A stretch of 64,000 bases of DNA from Porphyra umbilicalis (GCA_002049455.2 KV918793.1:62001-126000); one strand, 5' to 3'; shown: positions 20,874-32,277, numbered from the stretch's first letter. Translations and numbers: made by a program. Notes: generated by a model not told the origin, from the sequence alone.

Positions 20874-23726
20874 TCACGTCCCACTGCCTTCATCGCCCCG
20901 CTGCGCGAGCGCGCGCGAGGCCTCCTCCACAACGCACGCCACAGCTGCCTGATGCGCGGGCCACAACGCCCAGCGAGACCCAAAACGCTCGAGCGCCTGC
21001 CCACAGTCCACCGCCGCCGACCAGCGCTCCCCGTCGACAAGCGTCTGCATCAGGCAGAAGGTTGTCAGTGCCCAGTCCTGCGGTGCCGCCTCGGGCGTAC
21101 GCGCCTCCAGCGCCCGGTAGAAGCAGGCGACCGCCGCGTCGACGCCCGCCGCCCCCGTGGCATCCGCCTTGTGGCGGCAGTGGTGCATGACACCCATATG
21201 GTGCTGAGTCGCTGCCCAGTTAAGCGGCACTGCTGCCCGAGTGCGCATAGTAAGGGCCAGGTCAAAGCAGGCCGCCGCCGCAGCCACGTTGGCCGCTGGG
21301 TCCCCAGACAAGCGGTCGCGGAGCGCCTTGCCGAGATGGCTTTGAGTGGCTGCCCACATAAGGGGCGCTGCCTCCCGCGTGTACACTGTCAGCGCGTCAT
21401 TGTAGCACGCGATGGCCGCCTCGACGGAGGCCGCCTTGTCACCGACAAGCCGGTCGTAGTAGACCAGCCCGAGGGCGTAACGCATTTTGGCCCACAGCAG
21501 CGGCGTCGCTGACCGGGTGTAATTTTCCAGCGCTCGACAGCAGCAGGCGATTGCCGCCTCCATATTGGAAGCCCGATCCCCGTTGACGCGGTAGTAATAA
21601 GCCCCCGCAAGGTTGTTCTGCGTGTCCGCCCACTCGAGCGGCGTCGCCTCCTGCGTCTGCACCTCCAGAGCCAAGCCGTAGCACGCGATCGCTGTTTCCA
21701 CATTGGCCGCCTTGTCACCATGCACCCGGTTGACGAGAGCGCGGCCGAGAAGCTTCTGCGTCTCTGCCCACTCGAGCGGTGCCGTCGCCCGAGTGCGCAC
21801 CTCCAGCGCCCGGTGGTAGCAAGCAATCGCCTCCTCCATGTTGGCCGCACGCGCGCCGCTCACGCGATCACCGCACACGCGTCCGAGGCCGGCCTGCCAC
21901 TCTGCCCACAGCGCTGACGCAACCGACTTGTCGACGAGCGCTATAGCACTTTCCCAGTGCGTGATGGCAGCCTCCAAGTTGGACCGCCGGCAGTCGGCAA
22001 TTCGTGCGTGGTAGACCAACGCCAACGCCGCGTGCGCTCGGCCGAGCAGCACCGGCGACCAGGCACTCTTGGGGGCCGTGCCGCCTACCACCGCCTTCAG
22101 CGCGGTGAGCTCTCCCTCCACGTCCGCCTGGAAGGCCAGTGGCGAGTTCACCCCTACGCGCACGGCTTGCCACGCGGGATCCATGACTGACACCAACCCA
22201 CAAACATTCTCTGCCCCAGAAACATGGCGGACGACGTGGTCATACCAGTAGCCATCGTCGGGCACCTCCCAAAAAGGGAGCCGCCGCCAGCCGTGCGCAT
22301 CCAGACTGCCAGAAATCACCCCGCCCATGTAGCTGTCCACCACCCTCTGGTGCATGGCGCGGGCGGAGTCGCCTAGCAAGCTCAGTGCGTACTCGCTAAC
22401 AACCGGATGTACCACCACACCGACGAGCTCGCCACTTACCTCGTCGACATCCCGACGCACGAGCCCGGCCCGAACCAGTGCATCGACCAGCCCCTCCACG
22501 TTGGTACTTCGCATTGCGCAGCTCGATTGCGCCGCCGACCGCCCGCCTACCGCGGCTACCCCGCCGAGCGAGAACTGCCACAGCCGCGTCAGCATGGGGA
22601 GACGCACGCGGACGGGGAGGACGCCCAGCGCTGCAAACGCGTCGCGGTACTCGCCACTGTCGAGAAGCCCAAGGCTGACGTCTAGCGCCGCGCGCACTGA
22701 TGAGCGTGGCGAGTCGCTGTCCGAGCACCCAAAGTACGGGTGCATCCACCGCCGCTCCATCCCCTCAACCACCGCCCGCCACGCCCCGCCACGGTCCGCA
22801 ATCATGGAGCCGACAATGGCCAACGATAGCGCGTGGCATTCTGTTTTGGCCAACACGCGGCGCACCCAGCCCGCCTCTTCGGCGGCCGAAAAAGGGCACA
22901 CTCTCGTCGTCACTACCTTGCCCGCCGCTGCTGCCAACACTAAACGCGCGTCGTCTATGGGCAGGGCGTCGATAGACACCAGCGTCGCGCCAGGCACGGA
23001 CGCCACAACTGCTTCCGAGCGCGTGGAGAACAGCACGGGGGTGGCCGGGGGAATTAGCAAGAGGAGCTGCCGCAGGAGCGCTCGCCTCTTGTACAGCACG
23101 TCGTCGACGATGATCAGCCACTTGGCCGCGTCTGCCACAGGCACGGAGCGCACATACCCCGCCGCTACCGCCACAAAATCCTTGTCAGCGATTAGGGCAG
23201 ACAGCTGCTCGACAGCGCCGCCACCGCAAAAGCGGTACACAAGCGCCATGACCGCTTCCGCGACAGACTGCAGCGTCGAGGAGGCGTCGAGCTGCACCCA
23301 CGCGGTGCCCTTTGAGAAGTGCGCGCGCACCCACTCACAGGCTGCCACGCCCGCGCATGCGGTCGTCTTGCCGCTCCCACCGACGGCGCAGACGCCAATC
23401 CGCGCTGCCGAGCTCGCGCCAACGCGAGATGCCTGCAACGCGGCGACAATGGCGTGCTCCGCACGCTCCGGGTTGTCTACGCCGGGGACGTACGACGCAT
23501 CGAGCGGGGGCGGACGCCACCGCAGGTCATAGACAGGGTAAAAAGACTTGTCGCCACCGGCCGACAGGCTCAACAGCCGCATCGTGGCAACCCGTGACCG
23601 CTCAGTCAACCCCGTCGCCCAACCTGGGCTCCACTGCGGCGTGGCGGCTGCCGCCTTGACGAGGACTGCGCAGAAGGAGGTGAAGGCGGTTTCAACCGCG
23701 AAGCCATTTCCGCGATTGCCATCCAT
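20874..23726 (-). CDS. NB-ARC ATPase with C-terminal TPR array
   Basis: Intronless, about 950 residues from ATG 23726; a longer form from a TTG is possible. The nucleotide-binding domain shows the P-loop GVCAVGGSGKTTA (about residues 111-123), the kinase-2 motif KWLIIVDDV (about 202-210), a sensor-like PVLFSTRS, and a GLPL-like ECHALSLAIVGSM. A winged-helix-like stretch follows, then about seven TPR repeats of roughly 45 residues with the pattern N-EAAIACY-RALE-T-A-PLEWA-TQ-LG, a form common in cyanobacterial TPR proteins. Such STAND ATPases act as nucleotide-switched sensors in which the repeats bind a ligand or partner. No effector domain (TIR, kinase, CARD) is visible at either end. Role as an immune-type or signalling sensor is inference. 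Confidence 0.85.
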   Translation of the reverse strand: MDGNRGNGFAVETAFTSFCAVLVKAAAATPQWSPGWATGLTERSRVATMRLLSLSAGGDKSFYPVYDLRWRPPPLDASYVPGVDNPERAEHAIVAALQASRVGASSAARIGVCAVGGSGKTTACAGVAACEWVRAHFSKGTAWVQLDASSTLQSVAEAVMALVYRFCGGGAVEQLSALIADKDFVAVAAGYVRSVPVADAAKWLIIVDDVLYKRRALLRQLLLLIPPATPVLFSTRSEAVVASVPGATLVSIDALPIDDARLVLAAAAGKVVTTRVCPFSAAEEAGWVRRVLAKTECHALSLAIVGSMIADRGGAWRAVVEGMERRWMHPYFGCSDSDSPRSSVRAALDVSLGLLDSGEYRDAFAALGVLPVRVRLPMLTRLWQFSLGGVAAVGGRSAAQSSCAMRSTNVEGLVDALVRAGLVRRDVDEVSGELVGVVVHPVVSEYALSLLGDSARAMHQRVVDSYMGGVISGSLDAHGWRRLPFWEVPDDGYWYDHVVRHVSGAENVCGLVSVMDPAWQAVRVGVNSPLAFQADVEGELTALKAVVGGTAPKSAWSPVLLGRAHAALALVYHARIADCRRSNLEAAITHWESAIALVDKSVASALWAEWQAGLGRVCGDRVSGARAANMEEAIACYHRALEVRTRATAPLEWAETQKLLGRALVNRVHGDKAANVETAIACYGLALEVQTQEATPLEWADTQNNLAGAYYYRVNGDRASNMEAAIACCCRALENYTRSATPLLWAKMRYALGLVYYDRLVGDKAASVEAAIACYNDALTVYTREAAPLMWAATQSHLGKALRDRLSGDPAANVAAAAACFDLALTMRTRAAVPLNWAATQHHMGVMHHCRHKADATGAAGVDAAVACFYRALEARTPEAAPQDWALTTFCLMQTLVDGERWSAAVDCGQALERFGSRWALWPAHQAAVACVVEEASRALAQRGDEGSGT

Positions 23727-24041
23727 CCGACCCTTTGCGCAGGCCAAGTGGGGCCTTGGCTGCTGAGATTCAAAAGCCAAGGCTCAAAAGCCAACCCCCC
23801 CCCCCGTGCATGCGTGCAGGTGCGCGTTCCGCAGCCCTTACAGCCAGAGTGCTGACAGAAGCGGCGCAGCGTCAGGGACTGCTATTCGTGCACCATGAGG
23901 ACTTCAACTCCCTGTACTGCCGGTGAGATGAGCGCCCATCTAGACGCTTTGCTGATTTCCTTTCGACGTTCTCATAGCGACATCACCGTTCATGTGCGTG
24001 TTCGTGGGCGAGAAGATTTCGCCCTTCTGGCCCCGTTCCCC
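23727..24041. other. 5' flank of the NB-ARC/TPR gene
   Basis: Contains a direct repeat of CAAAAGCCAA (23772 and 23786) and a C-run. No gene is supported. Confidence 0.4.
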
Positions 24042-24590
24042 CACGGCTGCCCGCCGCCCCACGGCTGCCCGCCGCCCCACGGCTGCCCACCGCCCCACGG
24101 CTGCCCGCCGCCCCACTGCTGCCCGCCGCCCCACGGCTGCCCGCCGCCCCACGGCTGCCCGCCGCCCCACGGCTGCCCGCCGCCCCACGGCTGCCCGCCG
24201 CCCTACGGCTGCCCGCCGCCCCACGGCTGCCCGCCGCCCTACGGCTGCCCGCCGCCCTACGGCTGCCCGCCGCCCCACGGCTGACCGCCGCCCTACGGCT
24301 GCCCGCCGCCCTGCGGCTGCCCGCCGCCCTACGGCTGCCCGCCGCCCTACGGCTGCCCGCCGCCCTACGGCTGCCCGCCGCCCTACGGCTGCCCGCCGCC
24401 CTACGGCTGCCCGCCGCCCTACGGCTGCCCGCCGCCCTACGGCTGCCCGCCGCCCTACGGCTGCCCGCCGCCCTACGGCTGCCCGCCGCCCTACGGCTGC
24501 CCGCCGCCCTACGGCTGCCCGCCGCCCTACGGCTGCCCGCCGCCCTACGGCTGCCCGCCGCCCTACGGCTGCCCGCCGCCGGCCCTCCCG
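24042..24590. repeat. 18-bp minisatellite, about 30 copies
   Basis: The unit is GCCCTACGGCTGCCCGCC and its variant with CCCCA in place of CCCTA. The left part uses mainly the CCCCA form, the middle mixes both, and the right two thirds are nearly pure CCCTA, so the array has been partly homogenised. Six codons per unit keep every frame open (for example GCPPPY on plus, AVGRRA on minus), which explains the long ORFs here. No start, signal or flanking domain supports expression. Confidence 0.9.
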
Positions 24591-25110
24591 CGGCCGCTCC
24601 GCGGCTGCCCGCCGCCCCGCTGCTGCCGGCCGTCCCACGGCTGCCCACCGCCCCGCGGCTGCCCTCCGCTCCGCCGCTCCCCGCCCACCTGCCGCTGCCC
24701 GCCGCCCCGCCGCTGCCCGCCGCCCCGCGGCTGCCGGCACGCGGCCGGCCGCCCCGCCGCTGGCTGCCGCCCCGCCGCTGCCTGCCGCCGGCCGCGCCGC
24801 CGCTCCCCTCCCCCCCGCCGCCCGCTGCCGCCCCGTGGCTGCCCGCCGCCCCGCTGCTCCCCTCCCCCCCGCCACTCCCCGCCCACCTGCCGCTGCTCGC
24901 CGTCCCGCCGCTGCCCGCAGCCCCGCGGCTGCCCGCGGCCGGCCGCCCCGCCGCTGGCTGCCGCCCCGCGGCTGCCCGCCGCCCCGCTGCTCCCGTCCCC
25001 CCCGCCGCTGGCCGCCGCCCCGCCGCTTCCCGCCGCCCCGCCGCTCCCCGCCTTCCCACCGCTCCCCGCCCCCTCGCTGCCCTCGCGGGCGCCCGGCGGC
25101 GGCCGGAGGC
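24591..25110. repeat. Degenerate continuation of the 18-bp array
   Basis: The same GGCTGCCCGCCGCCCCGC words continue with substitutions and indels until about 25090, then fade into a G-rich stretch. No gene is seen. Confidence 0.7.
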
Positions 25111-25907
25111 GGCACCTCTTTTGGGGGGTGGTCGGCGACGGTGGCGACCGGCGGCCGCTGCTGACGGAAGGAGCGGCCGAAGGGGAGGGAGATCGGGCAC
25201 AGCGGTTGGCGTCAGGGTGGGCAGTCGTCCAGGGGGCTGAACGGCCTCGGTGCCTGGGGCCGGCCATTGCTGGGGTGGGCGGGCGGTCGGTGAGGGAGGC
25301 GGCTGGTGGCCGGCGGTGGGGTGGTCAGTGGAGGGGGTGGCCGGCGGCGGGGGTGGCCGGCGGCGGGGGTCATCGGCGGTGGGGTCGATTGGATGCATGT
25401 CTGTGGGGCACATAGCGACTTCCAGGGATAACACAGAGTTGTCTGGCTGCGTGCTACCTCTATGGGCGACTCGTAGGCACGAAACTGGGGTTCTGACTTG
25501 TCTGGAGGCACACTACGCTCAGTGGGCATTATACGACCGTGCTGGTGTGGGGTTTTAGGGTCCGTTAAGAGTACATGATGTAGCAAAGCCAACGCACACA
25601 GAAAGTTGGCCAGCAGATAGACAGGGCACCGTGGGGAGGTAGCCGCATATCGGGTCCCTGTGAAGTTGAAGGGGCGAAAATCGTAGGAAGGAAGCGTCTG
25701 TACGCTTAGCGACTCGCTTTTTCGTTCCCAGGACCCTTCAAAGCACCACGTACAAGTCTCTTTAGGAAAATGGTGTTTTGGTCAAGTTCCGCCCGGACAT
25801 GTCGTTCGCTCCTCCCTCTTGCACCGGATGGAAGCACGTAACATGGCAATGACCAGACTATACGGACCCCGACCAAAGCTGCACAAAATAGGTACAGGGT
25901 ACTGTAG
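25111..25907. other. Intergenic, no supported gene
   Basis: GGGTGGCCGGCGGCG-type short repeats run to about 25380, then unique AT-richer DNA. Nothing else is recognised. Confidence 0.4.
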
Positions 25908-26085
25908 GAGATGTGCTGTGCTGTTTTTTTCGCAAGAAAACGTGCAGAACTGCTATAGGCAGCAAGAGAAGCGCAGAGCGCATCCCACTGGATTACACAG
26001 TGTCAGAGAAAACACGTAATCCACTGGACTGAGCAGTGTCTGTGCCGATCTGTCGACTCGACGGTATCTGAAACACTGTCAGAGG
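25908..26085 (+). repeat. Left terminal inverted repeat of the 5.2 kb element
   Basis: Carries CCACTGGATTACACAGTGTC at about 25986 and CCACTGGACTGAGCAGTGTC at about 26022, a short internal direct repeat. Both have counterparts in the right arm. Confidence 0.6.
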
Positions 26086-26109
26086 GTGGCCATTCACACT
26101 GCGAGGTGG

Positions 26110-26575
26110 TATGATTATATCTCTACGCTCGACTGCTGTTTTCCTCCACTGCCGCTGCCTCCCCCCACTGCCGCTGCTTTCTCCCAGTGCATCAGCCTCC
26201 CTCCACCGCCGCTGCCTCCCTCCACCGCCGCTGCCTCCCCACATCGCTGCTGCGCCCCCTCATCCCCGTTGCGTCCTCCGATTCCTGCGGCCTTCCCCCT
26301 TTCCTACTGCGTCCCCTCTTCGCTGCTGCCCTTCGACACAGGTTCTGGCCTTCCCTACCAGGGCTCCGACCCCCACAACTGCTACCCATTCCTCCCACTA
26401 GTGCTGCCCCCCCCTTCACTGGTGCTGCGCCCCCTCCATCCGTGCTACCCCCCCTCCTACCCGAGCTGCCCCCCCCCCCACTGGTACTGCCCACCCCGAC
26501 CGGTGCTGCCCCCCTCCCACCCGAGCTGCCCCCCCCCCCACTGGTACTGCCCACCCCCACCGGTCGGCGCAGCCA
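26110..26575. repeat. CT-rich simple repeats with a 60-bp tandem duplication
   Basis: Units such as CCACCGCCGCTGCCTCCCT repeat from 26140 to 26260. An exact-length 60-bp duplication beginning CCGAGCTGCCCC lies at 26461 and 26521. No gene is supported. Confidence 0.7.
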
Positions 26576-27162
26576 CAGCGGCGACCGTAGTTACGGAATG
26601 GTGTGGCAAGGACACCTGGGTCAGGAACGGGAGGAAGGCGGCAGCCCCCATCAGCGGCGGTGGTCGCCCACCCCTGGAAGGGACGACGAGCAACGACAGC
26701 AGCGCCCGGCGGCGGTGGTGGTGGCTCTCGCATGTGCGGGGCGGCGAGCGGCGGCGGTCGTGCCTGGCCGTCATGCATGGCGCGACAGCGTCGATGGCCC
26801 ATCCCTGTCAAATGCCCAGCCCAACGGAATAAACGGCTGCGTATCGAGTAAAATGATATTGACCCCGTTTCAAAGTAGCGAAATCTCAGGTGATAGTAAG
26901 TCTCCAGGAAATACAGTGCAGGATTTATGATCCATTCGCATCCCCCATTCCCCCCCCCAAACGCCAACCCTCCTTGGCGGCAAATCGCCGCTGAGCCAAG
27001 GCTGGCTTTATCTCGCCTCACGGGTTTGACGGTGGTCGGGATTTGGAGTGGATCCTGTCCGACCGGTTTTCCGGATCGGCTAACCCCCTCGTGACTGGGA
27101 AGAGGGCCCCGTGCCGAGGCCTGACAAGCAGTAATGCTGTCACACTGGGGCGGCGTCGGACG

Positions 27163-29532
27163 ATGATGCAGGGGACGATGCCAACGCGACCAAGAGCAAG
27201 TCTCGGAAGCGGCCTGCGTGAGCGGGTGGTCGATGCGGCAGCGGCCAAGGCCGTGGAGGCCTTGGTGTGGAAGATGGACGGCGTCGCCGTCGCGGTTGAG
27301 CCCCCGCCTTGGGGGGTCAGTCAAGACCCCTCCTTGTGGCACACATCACTGCGCACAACTCTTTCGTGACGGCAAATGCCTCGCAAAAGATTGCCGTGGC
27401 CATGGGGGCGCTCACCCGATCCTTGGCGGGTACGACTTCCCCCCCGGCCAAAGCGCCGGCGCCTGACCAAGTCGCCTCTTTTGGCAGCCACCCCTGTGAC
27501 CCCCGCACCCGGAGCTTGTCGGGCGGTCGGTGCAGGCGATCGTACTGGGGCTCCTCGGGCGGACGCTACTGGCGCTTTCTGGCGTTGGTTACTGGGGACG
27601 AGGATGGGTCTGGCCTTGACGGCGAGCCGTCTCCCATACTGGCCCAACTTCCAACTCCGGGAGACGGGGCACCACCGGGGGACGGGGACGGGGACGGGGA
27701 AGATGGGGATGCGGGGGGGGTGGTGGTCGTGGGGCCGGAGGTGGGCTGGCGGAGGGCGGCGGCGGTAGCGCGGGCCGCGCTCAAGAAGCCCCGCATCCAG
27801 GCGCTCCGGGTGGCTCTCACCCGCCGCATGCACCGCGCATCATGTTTCCGGCTACCCAATGACGACGTCTTCCATTCGAAGGCCTCCCTCGGCGCCTCCT
27901 GACTATTGTGGTCAAGGAGGTCGCTGGGGTGAACGCGGCGGACGCGGAGCGGCTGCTAGGGAAGGTGAACTGGGACGTGCCGCGCGTTACTGGGGACAAG
28001 TCCCCTACCAAGAAGCTTCTCCGGTCTTGGCTCGGCAAGACGAGAAACAACATTCACTTCAACCTTAAGACGGTCATCTTCCGAGCGTGGGCCGTCGGTA
28101 GTGGCTACTCTGAGATGGGGACGCCGCCCCGCCAACAGCATCAAGAACTATCTTACCGGGCGCGGATACCTGCGCGGGGAAGCGGGGCGGCGCGGGTCGT
28201 GGCGGCCGTCCTGGCCGCGATGGGACACTGCACGTGGACCCGGACGAGAAGACCTTCCCCGACGGCAAGACGGGCGACACCCTTATCTCTACCTGGCTGT
28301 CCACCTTGGCGTTTGTTCTCAGCAAAGTACGTTACTGGGACTGTGTTTGTTGTACTGTGGCTCGTGATCGTGTTTGCATACTCCGAGACGGGGACGGTGA
28401 TTCAGTACGAGAGAGCAGGGGGACTGTGGGTGTGCCTGCCAAGGAGTGCCTACTGACCAGTACTGCCTTGGTGTCATTTGTGTCGTTGTCCTGGTTCGTG
28501 TTGTGTTGTGTTGGTGGCCGCTGTCTTGGCGTCGCTGTCTTGGTGCGGAATGTGTGTACTGGCTGGCTGGTCTTTGCTGCTGTTTCTCCTTCCCCAGATT
28601 CGGGTATCACTCGAGGTCGACTACCTGGAGGCCATTGGTAAGGGCAAGGATTGTATTGCGCTACACGGCGGCAGGGCCAAGTCTGGACGCAACGTGTGGG
28701 CCAAGGAGCTGCGGTACCTGAACGTCTGCGTCGACGAGGCCGGAGACTACTGGGCAAGGCTGTTCCAAACGAACCAAGACGAGGACAACCGCGCGACAAT
28801 CCCGCAGCCCCCGCCGTACCCCATCAACGACGTCGCCCAGCTGGCCGGCGTCTTCGTGGACGACGCCAGGCTCCCCGAGGACAAGGACGTGACGGACGAG
28901 GAAATTAAGACCCTGCGGGAGATGGTCGACTCTTGGATCGTTAAGCGCAAGGAGGAGGCGGCGGCAGTGGTCGACCTGGATGCTGATGATGATGGAGAAG
29001 AGGGACTGGGGGGAGGAGACGGGGGCGGCGGAGGCGGAGCCGGGGGAGGTGGCGATGGGGGTGGGGATGGGGATGGGGGGGGCGGAGGCGAGGGAGGCGG
29101 GGGAGGCGGGGATGGGACGGCGGGGGTGGGGGTGGGGGTGGCGACGCGGCGGACGGCCATCGCAAGCGCGGCAGCGGTACTGGCACCGGCGGCGACGCGG
29201 CGGCTGGCGGCGGCACGGCGGCACAACCCTGCCGTGTCCAGCACCCCGGCGGTGGTGCAGCAGGCGGCGGGGGGGGGGGTGGGGGGGAGGCTGCAGCGAG
29301 CGGCGACGCTGCCAGCGGCAGCGACGCATTGTCGTTGAAGACGGGGCGCCTGCCGTCGTGTCAGCGTCACCCGTTTGACCGCTCGGACGAGGAGGACGAC
29401 GTCGTCCGGCGGCCACGCAAGCGGTTGTGGTCCCGGCGGCGCATTTCGGGGGCTCGGGGGGTGAACAACAGCATGGGTTCAGACTCTGAGTTTGCGCCCG
29501 ATGACGTCGCGACGCCGAGCAACTCGTCTTAG
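27163..29532 (+). CDS. Unrecognised spliced gene inside the 5.2 kb element
   Basis: No family is recognised. The best-supported part is a phase-0 intron at 28327-28597: the donor AAA|GTACGT and acceptor TTCCCCAG|ATT join ...STWLSTLAFVLSK to IRVSLEVDYLEAIGKGK with the frame kept. Exon 2 continues with GRNVWAKELRYLNVCVDEAG, an acidic/Gly-rich linker, then changes frame at G runs between 29010 and 29140 and reads GGDAADGHRKRGSG and SDEEDDVVRRPRKRLWSRRR (nuclear-localisation-like), ending at TAG 29530. Upstream, protein-like blocks (ERVVDAAAAKAVEALVWKMD at 27220; AERLLGKVNWDVPRVTGDKS at 27940) lie in different frames, so further introns or indels exist and the start is uncertain. Its place inside the terminal repeats suggests an element-encoded nuclear protein; this is inference. 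Confidence 0.45.
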
Positions 29533-29732
29533 CCGTATGCTTGTGTCTTGTGTGTACTTGGTTTGGTTTGGTCTGCTCATTTTCTCTCTTCTCTGTTTTG
29601 CTTGGTGGTGGGCGGGTGGGGGGGGGAGCGGGGGGCGCGGGAGGAGGAGCGCACTGGACTAGGAGCGCACTGTCCCGGTGGGGGGGAGCGGGGCGGGCAC
29701 GGGGGTGTGGGGAAGGAGCGTACTGCCCCCCT

Positions 29733-29759
29733 CCCCCCCCCCCCCCCCCCCCCCCCCCC
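29733..29759. repeat. C27 homopolymer
   Basis: Twenty-seven consecutive C, preceded by T and six more C (29726-29731). It is the longest homopolymer in the window and is prone to length error. Confidence 0.9.
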
Positions 29760-30929
29760 AGGAGGCGCTGGAGCACCCTGTAAAATGCATCTTTCCGCCT
29801 GTAACGTATGCCGCCAGCGTGGAACTACGTGGCGCCGCAGAGGCCCCATACGACAGCTCTCGACAGTGTGATGCGTATAACGGTCGGTATGCACAACGTA
29901 GCGACCTGCTGATGGAATACGAATCCAGCCCAGGCACGCTCGCAATCGTGGCACCAAGGGGGGCCACGTGACTTGTCTCACCAGGTGCGGTGATGCCCCA
30001 ATTGGAGCTGTGAGGGGGGGGAGGCGGCTCCCGGACATGTCGTTGAACAGTGTCAGAACCGTGCTGGCCGCGTACTGTTGCTCTAAAATGCGAATATGCC
30101 ATCTATACTGATAGTGTAGACACTGAGGAAAAGCGGGGTCGAATATGGCCCAGTACAGCCATTTCAGACGTACTGGCACCAATCTGAAAACCGCCCGGGT
30201 AAGTCCCCAAGTAGCGTGGTACGGAATCGCGACGATCCCAGCCGAGGCCACGCCGCCCAATGGAATTTCGATATGGCCGTTCAGCGTTCGGACGTTCGGG
30301 GCGTTCGGGCTGGTGTAGAATGACCCTCAGGCTCGCCCCATCCTCGGGCCGCCACGCCCGCTGCTGCCGCAGCCCCCACCGCCGCCGCCGCCCCCGCCCC
30401 TGGACGCGGCCCCCGCCACTGGCGCCGCCCCCGCCCCTGATCGTGGCCCCTTCGCCGCCGCTGCCGCTGCCGCCGCCCCCGCACCCGCACCCGCACCCAC
30501 CCTCGCCCCCGTCTCTGCACTCGCCGCCGCCGTCGCCGCCGCCCCCGCCCCAGCCCCCGCGGCCGCAGCCCCCGCCGCCGCCGCCCCCGCCCGTGGCCGC
30601 GGCTCCCGCCGCTGGCGCCGCTCCCGCCCCTGGCCGCCTCCTCTCAGGCTCATTGGAGTGGCGTGAGTACTGGGCTGGTGAAAGAGGTGTCGCCGTGGGT
30701 GGTGGATGAGGTGGGGTACGGGGTGAGGGTGGAGGATTGGTACTGAGGCGCAGGTGGAGCATGGTACAGGGTGGGGGGGCAGTGAGGTTTGGGTAGGATC
30801 CGAGGTAGAAAACTGAGTGGGGGTGGAATCGGGGCACTGACTGGGCGTGTTTCTGGCGACCGGGGCGTGGTAGCCAAGCGGGCGCGGGGGGGTGAAGGTG
30901 GCGTGTTCTCAAGAAAAACATCTTGGGAC

Positions 30930-31112
30930 AGACCCTCTCTGTCGCCACATCCTGACCACTGTATTCGGTAGGATCGCTGACACTGCTCAGTCCAGTGGAT
31001 CACACGTCTGTCTGATGACACTGCACAATCCAGTGGAATCGTTGGTTGCGCTTCCCTACCTGCCTACAGCGGCTCTCGTTGTGTTTTCACAGAAAAAGTA
31101 CCATTGCACATC
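30930..31112 (-). repeat. Right terminal inverted repeat of the 5.2 kb element
   Basis: Reverse complement of the left arm. It carries GACACTGCTCAGTCCAGTGG near 30980 and CACTGCACAATCCAGTGG near 31020. Confidence 0.6.
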
Positions 31113-31963
31113 ACTAGCAATGATATGTGTGCTTCCTGGCCAGCTGCGAGAAGAAAATATGCTGCTGGGTACACTTGATTCACGCGTTCCTTCACTCGTG
31201 CAGTCCTGCTCACGTCCGAGGTGCGTCGAGCACTTCTGGGACAAACATGAGCAAAACATAACTTTCTTGGATGTAGGATCATGGTTGGGTCTTTGAAGGG
31301 CGCTGGTTACGGCATTGTGGGTCTTTTTCTACACAAAGGCTTCTTTCATACCGTTTCTGCCCTCCAAAGGTAACAGTCACCAGTACCCGACACCACCTCC
31401 CCAGCCTACCATACCCATCCATGCCCCAGAAGTTTTAGGGCACTGCAACCGGCATGTACCAGCCCCTCAGTAGAGCCCAAGAGACGGGACTACTACCATA
31501 ACAGGAAGCCTGGAGGACGGCCTCTGTGACAAACTGTCCGCAAACCTCCCGAGCTATGGGCACGAGCTGACTACAGAGGTCCCAAGTTACAAAAGTATTC
31601 TAAGCCACTCCTGAAGTTGTGTACACCCCGCCCAAGGGATGTGCCCATGGTATGCCGCCCCCCCACCGACGTGTATACGGCAACTCAACAGTTGCTCCTT
31701 TCGGGTACGGAGGGCAACAAAGTCATGTGGCGGTCAACAACACGCTTTACAAGGTTCGTATACACATGGAGTAGCACAGAGACTGTACGGGCTCCATAGG
31801 AGTCGCCAGGGAAAAGTAAAACACGGCACTATACCCCCCCCAACAGATCACACCAAGCCAGCCCTGTCCCCCGACGGCACCTACCCCCGTCCCCCCGAGC
31901 CAGGGGGAAGTGGCAGGGAGAAAAGCCACCCGCCGGTGGCGCGAGCCGTCGCTGGGGCGCCGG
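31113..31963. other. Intergenic, no supported gene
   Basis: Mixed-composition DNA with only short ORFs. Nothing is recognised. Confidence 0.4.
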
Positions 31964-32277
31964 CAACGAACGGCTGCAGCAGTCGCCACGGGGACGGCGG
32001 CAGCCGGCGGCGGCGGCGGCCGGTGGTGGCGGCGACGGCAGGCAGGGGCTGCCGCGGCAGGGGGCTGAGGCGGCAGATGTGATGGCCGAGGGCCGCGGCG
32101 ACCGCACGCTAGGGCGGCGGCAACGAACGGCTGCAGCAGTCGCCACGGGGACGGCGGCAGCCGGCGGCGGCGGCGGCCGGTGGTGGCGGCGACGGCAGGC
32201 AGGGGCTGCCGCGGCAGGGGGCTGAGGCGGCAGATGTGATGGCCGAGGGCCGCGGCGACCGCACGCTAGGGCGGCGG
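31964..32277. repeat. 157-bp perfect tandem duplication
   Basis: Two adjacent copies (31964-32120 and 32121-32277), each beginning CAACGAACGGCTGCAGCAGT. No difference was found by eye, which points to a recent duplication or an assembly duplication. Confidence 0.85.

Larger units (their letters stand above)
25908..31112. mobile_element. About 5.2 kb element with roughly 150-bp terminal inverted repeats
   Basis: The sequence at 25908-26085 returns in reverse complement at about 30930-31112. Shared words include CCACTGGATT, CCACTGGACTGAGCAGTGTC, GAAGCGCA and TAGGCAG in the same order. Identity is moderate, so the insertion is old. The interior carries CT-rich simple repeats, one unrecognised spliced gene and a long C tract. 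No target-site duplication is visible, and the outer limits are uncertain by tens of bases. The superfamily is unknown; no transposase motif was recognised inside. Confidence 0.55.

Noticed and set aside
24042-24590. CRISPR array
   Set aside because: Units are contiguous with no unique spacers, and the sequence is eukaryotic.
23895-25434. Long ORFs on both strands across the 18-bp array
   Set aside because: The six-codon period keeps all frames open and there is no start, signal or flanking domain; composition explains them.
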